A stretch of 64,000 bases of DNA from Rhytidiadelphus loreus (Eukaryota > Streptophyta > Bryopsida > Hypnales > Hylocomiaceae): the NCBI GenBank assembly GCA_947034895.1, contig OX344761.1, positions 91,277,447-91,341,446 of the forward strand, read 5' to 3'. Each line of letters begins with the position of its first letter. The first letter of the stretch is position 1. Below, piece by piece: positions 24,390-35,233 of this stretch. The notes beneath the pieces are model-generated. The model saw nothing but the letters and a program-made list of their open reading frames with translations, had not been told where the DNA came from and made no database searches. The position numbers and the translations under genes were made by a program.

Positions 24390-26185
24390 CTTAAAAGAAA
24401 AAGTTGAATTAAATTATATTTTATTATGGAAAAAACATAACTTTCGCATTGCATGTCCAACCGTGTATACTTTGTTTATAAAGCTTTCTATTCCTACCAA
24501 GAACGCAACCTCTTACACCTCAACAAAGCCCTTGCACTCCTTTCGGTGTGAAAGTTATGAATTTTGGAGTTATTTTCAAATTAAAAAATTAAAAAATTAC
24601 TTTACCTTTATTTTGACTATGACAATGGCACATGGCACACTAGTCTATTTCTTAAATTAGGTTGCTTGGGTGATTGCAAGAAAGACCATCCTATTTTGTG
24701 TCACAATTGAAGTGACAAAGTTGTCATTCGCCATAACTTTTAAAGCTTGAGCCCAATTAATTTGAAATTTTTTATTGGAAATGTCTACCTTAGTAGTAAT
24801 CATATCCCTTATTTTTCAAGAAATTTCAATTTAGCTAATTTGTCACACTTTGTGATTTAGGATTTTTTAGTACTAGGGAGTGTCCCAAATTAATGATCTA
24901 GAGCTGAAATTTTTGTAATCTATTTTTACACTAGGTGCACATGTGTCTACCAAAGGAAACTTAAAAAAACATTATTGTATATCCTCCTCCTATGTGCCAA
25001 TAGGGCTCCCTTGTGCATGCACTTCTACACATTGAAGATGGTTTTGAGATCATTCTTTTGGTGGAATCTCTTCATCATAAAGTTTTCTTTAAGAAAATAA
25101 TTCCCTATTTTTTACAAATTAAAATGTCAAAGTACCTATTTTCTTGAGATTTTGCACTTTTCTATGCTTTTCCCAAGGCTTTTCCTTCCAAGGGCACCTT
25201 CTTCTTCATTGAAAGTATATACATTGAACATATTTTTCATATTTTTAAAAAATTGGTTTTCTAATTTTAAAGTACTCCCCAAAAAATCATGAGTATTGTA
25301 CAAAATGATACAAAAAATGGTTGGTCTTTCTTACAATCACACACATTTTTTTATTTTTTTATTTTTTATTTTTTTGTTTGATATGCTAAGACCTAAAAAA
25401 TTGTAAGTCTCTCAATGATGTTCATAGTAGAGTTGGAAAGCTCTTTGCAAAGAGAGGTGCATGGACTTTGTTTTGTGGCGTTTAGACCTATGGTGGTTTG
25501 ATTTTCAAAGTTCTTAAGAATTAGAAAATTAAATTAAACTATCTTTTATTTTGGAAAAAACATAACTTTCACATCGCATGTCCAAACACTACAAAACAAA
25601 GCCTTTGCACTCCTTCATGCCTAAAGCTTTCTATTCTTATGAAGAATGCAACCTCTCATACTACAACAAAGTCCATTCATTCCTTTGTTCATAAAAAATA
25701 TTGAATTTTAAAGTTTTATAAATTAAAAAATTATTTTTACTTTGATTTTGGATGTGGCAATAGTATAAGGCACACTAATCTATACCTTAAATACCTGAAA
25801 TTAGGTTGTTTATTTTGTTTATTTGATACCGTGAGATCTAAGAAACTATGAGGTGTTTGGCGATGTTCTTGGAACCATTAGAAAGCTCTAGCAGTGAAAG
25901 GTGCATGGACTTTGTTTTGTAGTGTTCGGACTTGTGGTGTGAAAGTTATTGAATTTCAAAGTTTTTATGGATTAGAAAATTGAATTAAATTACCTTTTAT
26001 TTTAGAAAAAACAAAACTTTTATATCGCATGTCTAAACACCACAAAACAAAGCCCTTGCACTCCATTGTGTATAAAAGATATTGAATTTCAAAAAAATTA
26101 CAAATTAAAACATTAGAAAATTATTTTTATTTTTATTGTGGATGTAGCAACGGCACTAGGCACACTAGTTAATATGAAGTTCAAG
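24390..26185. repeat. Degenerate repeat cluster with three related units
   Basis: Blocks reading (G/A)AATTAAA(T/C)TA..TTTTATT..GGAAAAAACATAACTTT, CGCATGTCCAA, CCTTGCACTCC and GGCACACTA recur at about 24390-24650, 25510-25790 and 25980-26180. Between them, GGACTTTGTTTTGTAGTGTT and GGTGTGAAAGTTATT segments are the inverse of ACACTACAAAACAAAGCC and AACTTTCACAT, so the units can fold back. A related inverse segment lies at 58890-59060. Probably a decayed foldback family. Confidence 0.55.
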
Positions 26186-26989
26186 GAGAACAAATTGCTC
26201 TAGCCAAAGATAAATGAAAAAATACATAACTATTTTGTAATGGTTAACTTTGTATTTTTTTTAACTAGCCTTCTTCTAGATAATTTAGAGTCCTTGCTTC
26301 CAAATCCAAATTCAAATTTTTGTCAAAATTTTATCATTCATAATAAATAATATGTTCCCCTTTATTTTTCTCAAGGGTAAAAAATGGGAACATGGGGGGT
26401 CAATTCTTCCTAGCAATGCCTTTTAGTTTAGTGATAAGGGATTTTAATCAGTGTAGTGATAGTGATAAAGGAGTCTGAGTTTAGGAGCGTCATCAAAATT
26501 TAACACTTGGCCATAGGAGCATTGAGACAATGTTGGGGAAAAATCAATGGCTAGTTCAAAGTCAGCTAGTAGAATTGGGAAAAAATTTGGTTGCAATTTG
26601 AAGACATTGGCAAAAAACTGGTGAAAAAATCTATAAAATTTCTATTTTGAGTAAAAAATAAAAAAAATAACTGGACTGCATACTTGAAAAAATGGTTCAA
26701 TTCAGGAATTGAAGGAAAATAGTCGGTAAAACTTGAATTTTTTTTGGAACACTACATTCAAAATATAGGAGAAGGCTATAAAATAGCTCGGACATTACAA
26801 ACTGCCTCCTACAACAGTGTCATAAACCATCTACAGGTTTACTTACGTAAAAAATTATGTTTGTGATCATCAATTGGAGTTATGTATGAATGATTTACGG
26901 GTTCTGATCAAGTACAAATGGTAATTGTATTGAATGCTCTTTGGTCTTTAATGGATCTAGTAGTATTTTAAGCTAAAAGTGTCATGCAG

Positions 26990-27251
26990 TTAACCCTTAA
27001 GCGCTCCAATGTCCATATTCTAGATGATGAACAGAGGACTTGAAGGCACTGTTTAGTCCAAGTAACTTCTCATTCATCCAATGTAGCACTTGAATCTTGA
27101 AAAGAAAACCTTCCTTAATGACTAGTTTCATGAAATTGTAGTAAATGATATTTCTGCACAAAGATAAATGAAATTTGCCAAGCATTTATCTTTGTGCTAC
27201 AAGCAAAAATGTGCCAAAATTTGAAAAAAGATCAAGGCATTAAGGAGTTAA
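26990..27251 (+). mobile_element. TTAA-bounded MITE, copy in plus orientation
   Basis: It starts TTAACCCTTAAGCGCTCC and ends GGCATTAAGGAGTTAA. It matches the reverse complement of 27395-27623 over nearly its whole length. A 30-bp palindromic extra segment (GCACAAAGATAAAT ... ATTTATCTTTGTGC, 27139-27196) is absent from the partner. Likely piggyBac-like and non-autonomous. Confidence 0.7.
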
Positions 27252-27394
27252 TCAAGTCCAAGAAATTCTAATCCACAAAGGGTGGGGACTATACATATCA
27301 ATATGGCATCATTAAGGCATGATGTAGATGCTTTAACTATACATTCAAACTTCAAAGCATCCAATTGATTGCTTTTTGAACTCGTTTGGTCTAT

Positions 27395-27623
27395 TTAACC
27401 CCTTACTGCCTCGATCCTTTTTCAAATTTTGGCACATTTTTGCTTATATCTTTGTAAAGAAATATTGTTTACGTCAATTTCATGAAAATGATCATTTAGG
27501 AAGGTTGGCTTTTCAAGATTCAAGTGTTACATTGGATGAATGAGAAGTTGGTTGGACTAAATAGCACCTCCAAGCCCTATGTTCATCGTCCAGAATATGA
27601 ATCTCGGAGCGCATAAGGATTAA
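27395..27623 (-). mobile_element. TTAA-bounded MITE, inverted partner copy
   Basis: It starts TTAACCCCTTACTGCC and ends GGAGCGCATAAGGATTAA, the inverse of the copy at 26990-27251. The two are separated by about 145 bp, giving a large imperfect inverted repeat in this region. Confidence 0.7.
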
Positions 27624-27904
27624 ATGCATGTTCTACTTGCAAACTGCTCTTCCCTATGACCACAAATAGCGACCCACACCCTGTCCCGCTTTCAAAAATT
27701 GTTTCTAATTGACAAGGAGTAAAAAAATTCTGATAAAATTTGAAAATGAATTGTCCCTCAGTTCTCTTCAGACCAAAAATGTGTGAAATTTTTTCCCTTC
27801 GACAGATAGCTCGATGGTGCCCTTAGACAGACACTTTTTGAAACTTCTACCTTACAAGAGAACGACATGTGAGCGAGGGGCACTTCCTGGGGAACCCATT
27901 TGGA

Positions 27905-28124
27905 GATCCGGGTGGATTGACCCCCTCGCTCGGCCTCACCAGGGGTGCATGTAAAAAAAGGCCCCCTATTTTGGGCTGTTCTAGGGTGTACTCTTGGCCT
28001 CTCTAGACTAATTTTGGGTCTCTGATCGCAAAAATGAATTAAGAATTTAAAAAAAAAATCATGTGCAAAAAATAAATAATTTCAGGGTTTGCCTGCAGAG
28101 TGAGGGGGTCAATCCACCCCGCCC
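27905..28124. mobile_element. 220-bp MITE with 9-bp target duplication (Mutator-like)
   Basis: CCATTTGGA occurs at 27896-27904 and 28125-28133, directly flanking ends that read GGGTGGATTGACCCCCTC and its inverse GAGGGGGTCAATCCACCC. A nine-base duplication with terminal inverted repeats fits a Mutator-like non-autonomous element. Confidence 0.75.
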
Positions 28125-29046
28125 CCATTTGGACTGGACTCACCAACCTCACTACAGTAACTTAGAGCAGCCCTACAGCAACACGCTGAAGGAACACTGT
28201 GAAGCAAATCAATGGAGGACATTCCTCATTATTATTTGAAGGTCAATGGTGCAGAACCTTTACAGTGTTGCCTGCTGTGGGGCAGTGGGGCTGCTCTTCC
28301 TAACTTAACGTACATTCAGTTGAATCAGGCTTTGCGTGCAGTTCGGTTGACATCATCCGTCTCACTGCCCGTTACGTCTGCCAGTGAGGACAGTGAGTGA
28401 GCGAGGGTCGCACCAACGAATTTCATCCAAAGTCGGCCACAACGCCGCGGCTCCGAAGCCCGCTCGCCCGGCGAGTCCAACTTTCCCAATCGGGTCAACC
28501 CGGATCACCCCCCTCCATCCGCCCAGGCGCACACCCCTGGAGGCAGGAGTGGTCCTACTACAGTAGTCCTACCACGAGCTTCCTGACGTAAGAAAATCCC
28601 CCCCCATGACCCGCTCATATTCCAATATACCGTACTTTCTCCTCAACACCAGGACTTTTTTCTTAATTTCCGTTTTTTTAGTTCCTTACAAAATGAAAAT
28701 TTCATTGCAAAGAGGACAAAAGCGAAGGCACGAGACAGCACAAAAGACAGACTCAGGTCTGCTCAAGTCCTTCTAGAATAGGTCATTTTATTTGTGCTCA
28801 GACAGCCTGCTGGCACCTGGGCTCCCTCGTTGGCCTATCCCTGGTGTCCCACTTTGGAATTGCTGCCAGTACAACTTGTGGCGTTGAAATTGAATTCGTT
28901 GCCTCGGTCTTTAATTTTTCAGTTGGCCCTACCTTTTGATTTTGTTATCTAATTTTACCGAAGGTGGGCGTCGTCATTGCATCTCGTGTAGACTCGTCAT
29001 AACCGATGGACACGCTGCGCTTCAATTCGTTTCCAGCAGACGCGCT
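28125..29046. other. GC-richer upstream region of the 29.5-kb peptide gene
   Basis: It contains a GC-rich patch at 28390-28560 and a retroposon-tail fragment near 28688-28730. Overlapping short frames at 28212-28591 show no domain and are not counted as genes. Confidence 0.3.
28688..28732 (-). mobile_element. Retroposon 3'-tail fragment
   Basis: AAAATGAAAATTTCATTGCAAAGAGGAC is the inverse of the CTTTGCAATGAAAT.. ..TTTCATTTGT tail that ends the retroposons at 43.5, 45.2 and 57.5 kb. Strongly truncated. Confidence 0.5.
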
Positions 29047-29071
29047 TACCGACGGGGAACTTGACCCAGCC
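29047..29071 (+). promoter_or_regulatory. Conserved upstream module of peptide genes
   Basis: TACCGAC is followed after 8 bp by TTGACCCAGCC and then AGTCAAAATCT. The same order occurs before the 35.3-kb gene (inverted, 35884-35914) and the 51.8-kb gene (51352-51384), always about 95-150 bp upstream of a TATA box. Function inferred only from conservation and position. Confidence 0.5.
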
Positions 29072-29153
29072 TGTAGTCAAAATCTGATGGAGCTACGACA
29101 AGCTAGCTCCCAAGGCAAAGGCACGGGACTGACTACTGGGGGAAATTGTTCGC

Positions 29154-29162
29154 CATATAAGG
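29154..29162 (+). promoter_or_regulatory. TATA box of the 29.5-kb peptide gene
   Basis: CATATAAGG is matched by CATATAAGG (inverted) before the 35.3-kb copy and CATATAGGG before the 51.8-kb copy. A pyrimidine-rich CATTCCTCATTCCC segment, also seen at 51.5 kb, follows at about 29180 and may mark the start of transcription. The leader would be about 320 nt. Confidence 0.6.
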
Positions 29163-29502
29163 AGAATTGCACTTGCACCATTCCTCATTCCCGCTCTCAT
29201 TCAGTCATTCATTCAATTTCATCAGTGATCGATCGAATTGATTTCTATTTCGAAGTGTTAAGTTGCATTCTCGTTATCAGCTAAAGATCGATCTCCAGTT
29301 CGATTCGTTGATTCTAAAGGGAAATACTTTGAGTACTCCTGGAAGTGGCAAGTTCAATTAAGTTGTGCTCTGTCTAGAGATCACTCTGATCGTTTTGTCG
29401 TTCGATCCTGCCTCGTTTTCTACGTTGATTCGTACACTTCATCGACAGCAAAGTTCAGTGAGGTCTCTCGATCCGATCCTGTGCTAGCAAGGCATTGCAA
29501 TC

Positions 29503-29736
29503 ATGGGTGCGGAAGGTGATGGAGGTGGTTCGAAATGGAAGCCGTCATCCTACTCTGGGGACTACGAAGACTGCGAAGGCGATGGCGGATCCTCGAGATG
29601 GAGACCACCATCGCACCACGTGGAAGGTGATGGGGGCTCTTCCCGATGGAGACCTCCCTCGCACAGCTGCGTCTGCGACGACGACTGTGAAGGAGACGGA
29701 GGATCCTCCAAGTGGAGACCCGGAAAGGGCTTCTGA
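29503..29736 (+). CDS. GDGGSSKWRPP repeat peptide, four-repeat Cys form (77 aa)
   Basis: A 77-residue protein with four repeats: EGDGGGSKWKPSS (4-16), EGDGGSSRWRPPS (25-37 and 41-53) and EGDGGSSKWRPGKGF (63-77, to the end). Each repeat has one Trp between basic residues, followed by Pro. The linkers are acidic/aromatic (SGDYEDC) and, before the last repeat, C-V-C-D-D-D-C (56-62), a possible metal or disulfide site. No signal peptide or membrane segment is visible, so it is probably cytosolic or nuclear and disordered. The ATG is the first in frame and is kept in the paralogues. Repeats encode the same residues with different codons, which supports this frame over the overlapping +1 frame. The CDS differs from the 35.3-kb copy by two bases. 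Function unknown: a hydrophilin-like protector or a repeat precursor peptide are both only possibilities. Confidence 0.75.
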   Translation: MGAEGDGGGSKWKPSSYSGDYEDCEGDGGSSRWRPPSHHVEGDGGSSRWRPPSHSCVCDDDCEGDGGSSKWRPGKGF

Positions 29737-30190
29737 AACAATCCGAATTGAGTACTTACTTGGAGATCAAGTGCCAATTGAGATTCAACAATTTTGTACA
29801 TACAGCGATCAATACAAACAACGAGCAATGGTAGTCACCCAGAGTGACCAGTTGCGCCAGCTAGATATGCGGAGGCGATGGTTCAGAATCTCGGGAGAAT
29901 ATATTTTTCTTAGAGGCTTCCTCCTTTCAGCAGATCTGCAAATTTTCTTGGTGTCAAATTAGTTGACTCCATCGTTCCGACCTTCGGAAGAATAGATCAT
30001 TCACATAACCATTCTCAGGGGCCCCGTTTAATTTGTAGAGCAGGGGACCTGGGGTAGATTAGTTGCCATTCTTTGGTCTGAGCCAATTCCTTGTCAACTG
30101 GCGATGTAAAAAAGACCACAAATTTAAAGAGAATTTTTTTATGCGTCATCTTCTGACCAAACACGATTGTCTGTCTTGAATGCGTTCGTA
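29737..30190 (+). promoter_or_regulatory. Conserved 3' flank of the peptide gene
   Basis: This stretch is collinear with the 3' flanks at 34795-35233 (inverted) and 52020-52475. Shared blocks are TGAGTACTTA, CAGAGTGACCAGTTGCGC, GTGTCAAATTAGTT, ATAGATCATTCA and GGCGATGTAAAAAA(A)GACC. TGTAA resembles the polyadenylation signal common in green algae, so this is probably a long 3' untranslated region. Confidence 0.55.
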
Positions 30191-31251
30191 TTGAGACTAC
30201 TGTCAATGCTCGTCCCCGGGGTCATGAACGTGCATTTAGCTCACAATGCAGAGTATGGCATCTGGTAGCAGCCAACTCAAGCCCCTGCATAATTGAGCTC
30301 TTGTAGAGTTCTACTTATTAGCAGAATTTCACATCAATGTACGTGCAACCCAGATATGCAACGAAATTGATGTTTCAAGTGATGCCTTGAGTGGTGGCAA
30401 CATTCTTTGTCTTTAAAATGTATGCATAATACGGGCGAGACAATTTTTCCAATTTCACACCGACCTGCACAAATGAGAATAATGGAAAGCTGTCAAGTAA
30501 ATATTCCCATCTCAGTCGGTCACAAACCAGTGTGTCGATCGACAGCTTTTCGTTACAAGAACTTGGATTGATTATCAAGGGTGATACTTTGCAAATCATG
30601 TGAATTATAAGTTTTCTGTCTGTATGTGGAAACAAAATACTCGATCAGAAGAGATTTCTGCTGACGTTTATGGTGAAGCTGGAAGCAAGACAGGTAGGTG
30701 GATGTGCCTGCATGTGCTTGAAAAGTCACAAGATCAAATTGTTTAGCTGTACAGTACAAAGAATTATAATGTTCTTGGAGCTTCAGAAGTTCGGCAGTTT
30801 GTGTCCCAGCTGCGGTTGACGTACTCTGCCCTTTCCAGTTTCCATGTCGGCAAAAAAAATTAAATCAAATTAAGTATATACATTATTTTTTATTTTTTTC
30901 ATTTCAGATAAGTATTTGAAGAACAGGAATAAACCCTTGACGACCCTAAACTTTGTTTTCCTTCTCAGTTTTTAAAGGGATGGCTATCCTAACTTGTGAA
31001 TTCGAAGACCTATTCAAATAAGTGAACAACGTACAGGTCTCTCACGCACATGACCAAGTTCCGTTGAAATCTATCTTCTGTCTACTGAACTTTTTTTGAG
31101 AACTAGCTGGAGACGTACTCGCTAAGTTTACTGCAGACAGAAGCTCTATGATTTGTATCCAGTCGATTGGTCTCTTCTCTCCAACGTGTAAACAGCTCGC
31201 AGAGTCGCCCTTTTGTGGTGATGTACTTCCTCTGTTTAACCGTTAAAGGAC
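30191..31251. other. Intergenic DNA between convergent peptide genes
   Basis: No gene or transposon ends recognised; short frames only. Confidence 0.3.
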
Positions 31252-31480
31252 TGACTGGTGACCGTGGAAATCATCCATTTTGGTATTGTGTGAATCATTG
31301 GTTTAAAAAAATCCAAAAGTATTCATTGGAAGTCAATGACTACTATGGAAGACCTTCCCTTTTCACATAAAATTTGAAGGATGAATAGTTGCACTTCTGA
31401 CTTTTGTCCCACATAGAAGGATTCTTTGTCATTCATCGGCGAAAAATGGCCATAGCGACGTTTGTGGGTTAATTCTGAAA
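31252..31480 (+). repeat. Dispersed repeat 'GTGGAAATCAT', copy 2 of 3
   Basis: Collinear with 21476-21690 and 36520-36720: GACCGTGGAAATCATCCA, GTGTGAATCATTGGTTTAAA, GATGAATAGTTGCACTT, TTTGTCATTCAT. Flanking AT-rich text also resembles that beyond the 21-kb copy. Confidence 0.7.
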
Positions 31481-32089
31481 CGCTTGACTTATGATCACAG
31501 AATTGGAAGTCAAATTCCATCACCGTGTATGCTCCCATTTAGCAACTACATGTGAACAAGTATTTTTATTTTTATTTTTAGAGATGAAATTACATGCTAG
31601 TCTTCTTTACTTTACAAAAAAAAATTAGATTTCTTTTTTTCTTTTGGAATTTTTTTATTTTTCTTAGAAATTTTGAAGAATAATTGAAGAAAAATCATAT
31701 CAAATAGAAAATTCTCTCAAAAAATTTGAGAATTTCACCATATGTGTATATCATTGTGAAGAACATCATAGTAATTATGAACATAATTTCTATATCATTC
31801 TATAATTAGAATTTAGTAGACATTGGAAACACACCCAAAGTTCAAATTGCAATAAAATATTCAATTTTAGGAATTTTTTCAAAAGTTCAAATTAATTAAA
31901 GTAGAAACTAGATTAATGAACTTCATTTCAATCATTAGTTAGTTTAAACTCAAAAAATATCATTTTTATGGAGAATTTTTAGGTTTAGAGCAAGGAGGAA
32001 CAACTTTTCAACATATGCTAAAATAGCATATTTTGTGATTCATTTTTTTTTTACCAAATTCTCATGAATATACATGAAGACAAACATTA

Positions 32090-32623
32090 AAGTAAACATG
32101 CCTATGATATACAAAATGAGTGGTTTGTTCTGTTGCCATTAGCAAAAAAAATCAGACTTTTTCCTATACAAAGACAATGTGAGAAATGAAGGAAGCAATT
32201 GAAATTTTTATTTTTTGGACAAAGTATGAATTTGTTATAAATTCTTGAAGTGGATTGCCCAATTGGTCCAAAAGAGTCTCTAGACTACCCCAAGTCACCA
32301 AAACATGTTTCCATGACCACCTATAGTAGTCGCAACATTTTTTAACATGGCTACAAGATTTCCTAACATGGCCATGAGTCCATGACATGATTGAAGGTAT
32401 AAAAAAATAACTTTTCATGACAAATTTACACTAGAAAGGTGTAAGTGTCCTATCATAGTCACTAATAACTCCATGACCATAGATCCTAAAGCATTAATTA
32501 TACCACAAATCAACCTAATGTAGTCCTAACCCCATTTATTAGAAAAATTTGTCATGGATTGTTATTAATGTTATAAAACTCTAATGGGAAGTTCTTTAGG
32601 TGCCTATCATTGGTGGTTTACCT
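32090..32623. mobile_element. TA-flanked MITE, degenerate copy (534 bp)
   Basis: It is homologous to 54689-55214: GACAAAGTATGAATTT, TAGACTACCCCAA, CATGGCTACAAGAT and TTTACACTA are shared in order. The ends AAGTAAACATGCCTATGAT and, inverted, AAGGTAAACCACCAATGATA are mutated versions of the better-kept ends at 54.7 kb. TA flanks both sides. Confidence 0.65.
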
Positions 32624-32902
32624 TAGCAAGATGCAAAGTCAATTGCAAGCTCTTCATAACCCACCATGAGAGGTCAATAAGAAAAAATTGGATGAAAAAA
32701 TGCTTCCGATTTCTGTCAAACTCAATCTAATTGGACAGAAATTAGTAAGCCCAGTTGCCGCACAACAGATTGAAGCTCTGTACAGTACTTAAGCTTAATT
32801 ACTTACACACATTCATTGCCATTGACAGAAAAGCTTAATTTTGTTTTGTTTGCTGCACAAGTACGGCAACACCGGCCTTCTGACTGTCCTGTTTCTGGAG
32901 GG

Positions 32903-32994
32903 TTTTTTTCTTTTTTTCTTTTGACACAAATGAAACGAAATTTCATAGCAAAGAGAGAAACAAAACCCGCCAGCCACAGGTGACCTGGCGGGGA
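32903..32994 (-). mobile_element. Short retroposon with 9-bp target duplication
   Basis: Read on the minus strand it runs CCGCCAGGTCACCTGTGGCT, then CTTTGCTATGAAATTTCGTT, TCATTTGTGTCAAAAG and an A-rich tail. TCTGGAGGG flanks it at 32894-32902 and 32995-33003. The 5' end is truncated, as expected for target-primed reverse transcription. Confidence 0.75.
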
Positions 32995-33015
32995 TCTGGA
33001 GGGCCTTTCGAGATC

Positions 33016-33129
33016 ATGGCAGCAGAGGTTGAAGCAACAAGCAAGCTTGAGAGAATAAGTTTTGCAGACTTCCTCCACTTGGTGGATGATGAAATTTCGC
33101 AGGCAATGGAGAATGCCAGCATGAAATGA
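33016..33129 (+). CDS. Small open frame, 37 aa, unidentified
   Basis: ATG-started frame MAAEVEATSKLERISFADF... rich in Glu/Asp with spaced Leu/Ile/Phe, consistent with an amphipathic helix. It begins 13 bp after the retroposon target duplication. It could be a fragment of a captured or broken gene, or chance. Confidence 0.2.
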   Translation: MAAEVEATSKLERISFADFLHLVDDEISQAMENASMK

Positions 33130-34489
33130 ATGAAGTAAATCAAAGAATGCAGAAAAAGGAACTTTTGTCTACTATTTAGCAACCAATATGATTACTTTAG
33201 TTGGCATGGACACTTAGAGCTTCATGATTTTTGTGCATGGTTTTGGATTAGTTCAATTCATGTAGCCAAGCATTGTTTTTTCTTAAAACGATAGTTGTCA
33301 CGTGGTCTCAATCATTGTGTTGACATAAATTTGGAAGATCTTGCATGCTTGGACAATCATTCCAAAACATGTTAGACAAAGCAATATATCACTTAAAAAA
33401 ATTGTTGCATATAGGGATGAGAAGAAAAGAAAACTTACAAAAATAAAGATTTTAAATCTAGATTATTAATATGTGTCAAGTCATGAGCAACATTTCATGA
33501 CTTTATAAGATAACTCTCTTATATTACTATACGTGGTGGTTTGGGTTTGCAAACAATATTTCCAAAAAACAATGCAAGGATTTTTGGAAAATTATCTTTT
33601 CAAATAATTCTTTTTAATGGAAAAAATGAATCTTTCTATTTTCAAGCATCCCATGAATTGTCTTAAGTTTGCCAACTTTAGACTATTGGCCTTCGAGGGG
33701 CTTGGAGTGCTTGGATAGGTCAGGGGTGAGTTACTCTAGGATTAGTCATGGTGGCCAACCCATCTGTGTCTACCCAATGTAATGAAATTTGGAATTTAGT
33801 TTCAAAACCAACATACCTTTCAAAATTGAAAGAAGAAGATTCAGTAGCCTTTACAAATTTGAAGCTAAAGGAAAGTGGTTGGTGAGAATTTCATATGAGA
33901 GGAAATGAACTGAGAGATTTTGATAAGGAGAGGATGCAACTGGTTCCCTGTTGGGAAAAACAAACCCGTCTCCTTCTACAAATTAGCGGGGCAGCTCCGA
34001 AAACTTCTCGGACGCTGCTGCGAACCCCCTTGCCGGAGACCAAGTACTGGACCAAACAACAGCAATGTCAACAACATTTGCTCCTGAGGCAGATTGGGTC
34101 AAATCTAAGGTCTAAACACTGTTTTTAAGGTTCAGTCTACACCTAGTAGTTTTTCTTTACATGTTTGATTGACCGGCAAAGAACTCCAGATAAATTTCAG
34201 AATTAAAATTTATTTTCATTGCAAACTGATAAAATCTAGATTTTACACTGATACCAACTTTACAGATCTTGTCTTGCAGACTTGCAGTCCGTTTTCCTGC
34301 CCTGTGATCGAGGCCCTGGCTGCCTTCCGAAACTGTGTCATCATATCATCATGCACGTGATTGCATGATTGTCTTGAAATGAATGTGTTTATATCATCCT
34401 GACGAGAATATCTCTAGATGATGTGCACAATATATTATCACCTGCATATAAAATCTAAGAATTCTATCATGTCACGATTCGGCAGGCGA
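33130..34489. other. Intergenic DNA
   Basis: AT-rich, with a 77-codon ATG frame at 33895-34128 (+) that is basic and lacks any recognisable motif. Not counted as a gene. Confidence 0.3.
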
Positions 34490-35233
34490 TACACTAACTT
34501 GTCTGTACGTGTCTGCCGGTCAGTCCCTCCCCAGTCCAGTTGAACCAAAGCTGTGAATCGTCAAGACAATGCAAGTGCACCGTGCCTGCCAAGCTAGCTG
34601 ATTTGATTTACTGATACCGACACTTCAACCGTACCTATCAACAGTGCCGCACAGTGGCCAAGTTCACCATACTCAGACTAGCTTCATACAGTGCAAGTGC
34701 AAAATAATAATATATGGACCCGGACACGTACTCGATCATGGCATGACGATCTCGTCGTTTGATACATGTACAAGATAGACACGTTTGAATGTTTGATCAG
34801 AAGATGATGCATCAGATAAATTTGTCTTAACTTTGTGGTCTTTTTTTACATCGCCAACAAGGAATTGGCTCAGACCAAAGAATGGCAGCTACTCTACCCC
34901 AGCCCCCTGCTCTACAAAACGGTCGGGGTCTCAAAGGATGGTTGTATGAATGATCTACGATTCCGAATGTCGGAATGATAGGGTGAACTAATTTGACACA
35001 AATTTTTTTTGCAGATCTGCTGAAAGGATGAAGTCTCTGAGAAAAATATACTCTCTCTCGAGATTCTGAACCATCACCTCCGCATATCTAGCTGGCGCAA
35101 CTGGTCACTCTGGGTATAGTGACTACCATTGCTCGATCGGTGTTTGTGTTGATTGGTGTATTGTATGTACAAAATTGTTGATCGAATCGATCTCGGCACT
35201 TGATCTCCAAGTAAGTACTCAATTCGGATTGTT
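34490..35233 (-). promoter_or_regulatory. Conserved 3' flank of the 35.3-kb peptide gene
   Basis: Read on the minus strand it matches the flank at 52020-52650 almost to its end, including GGCGATGTAAAAAAAGACCA, CAAATTTATCT(G/T)ATGCA, GAAGTGTCGGTA and GCTTGGCA..CACGGT. The first 450 bp also match 29737-30190. The homology far beyond the probable poly(A) region shows that the copies arose by duplication of genomic segments. Confidence 0.6.

Noticed and set aside
29562..29828. Antisense frames across the peptide genes
   Set aside because: Mirror images of the repeats without ATG conservation; explained by base composition.
33895..34128. 77-codon ATG frame as a gene
   Set aside because: Biased Gln/Leu/Lys composition, no motif, no paralogue and no promoter features; likely chance.
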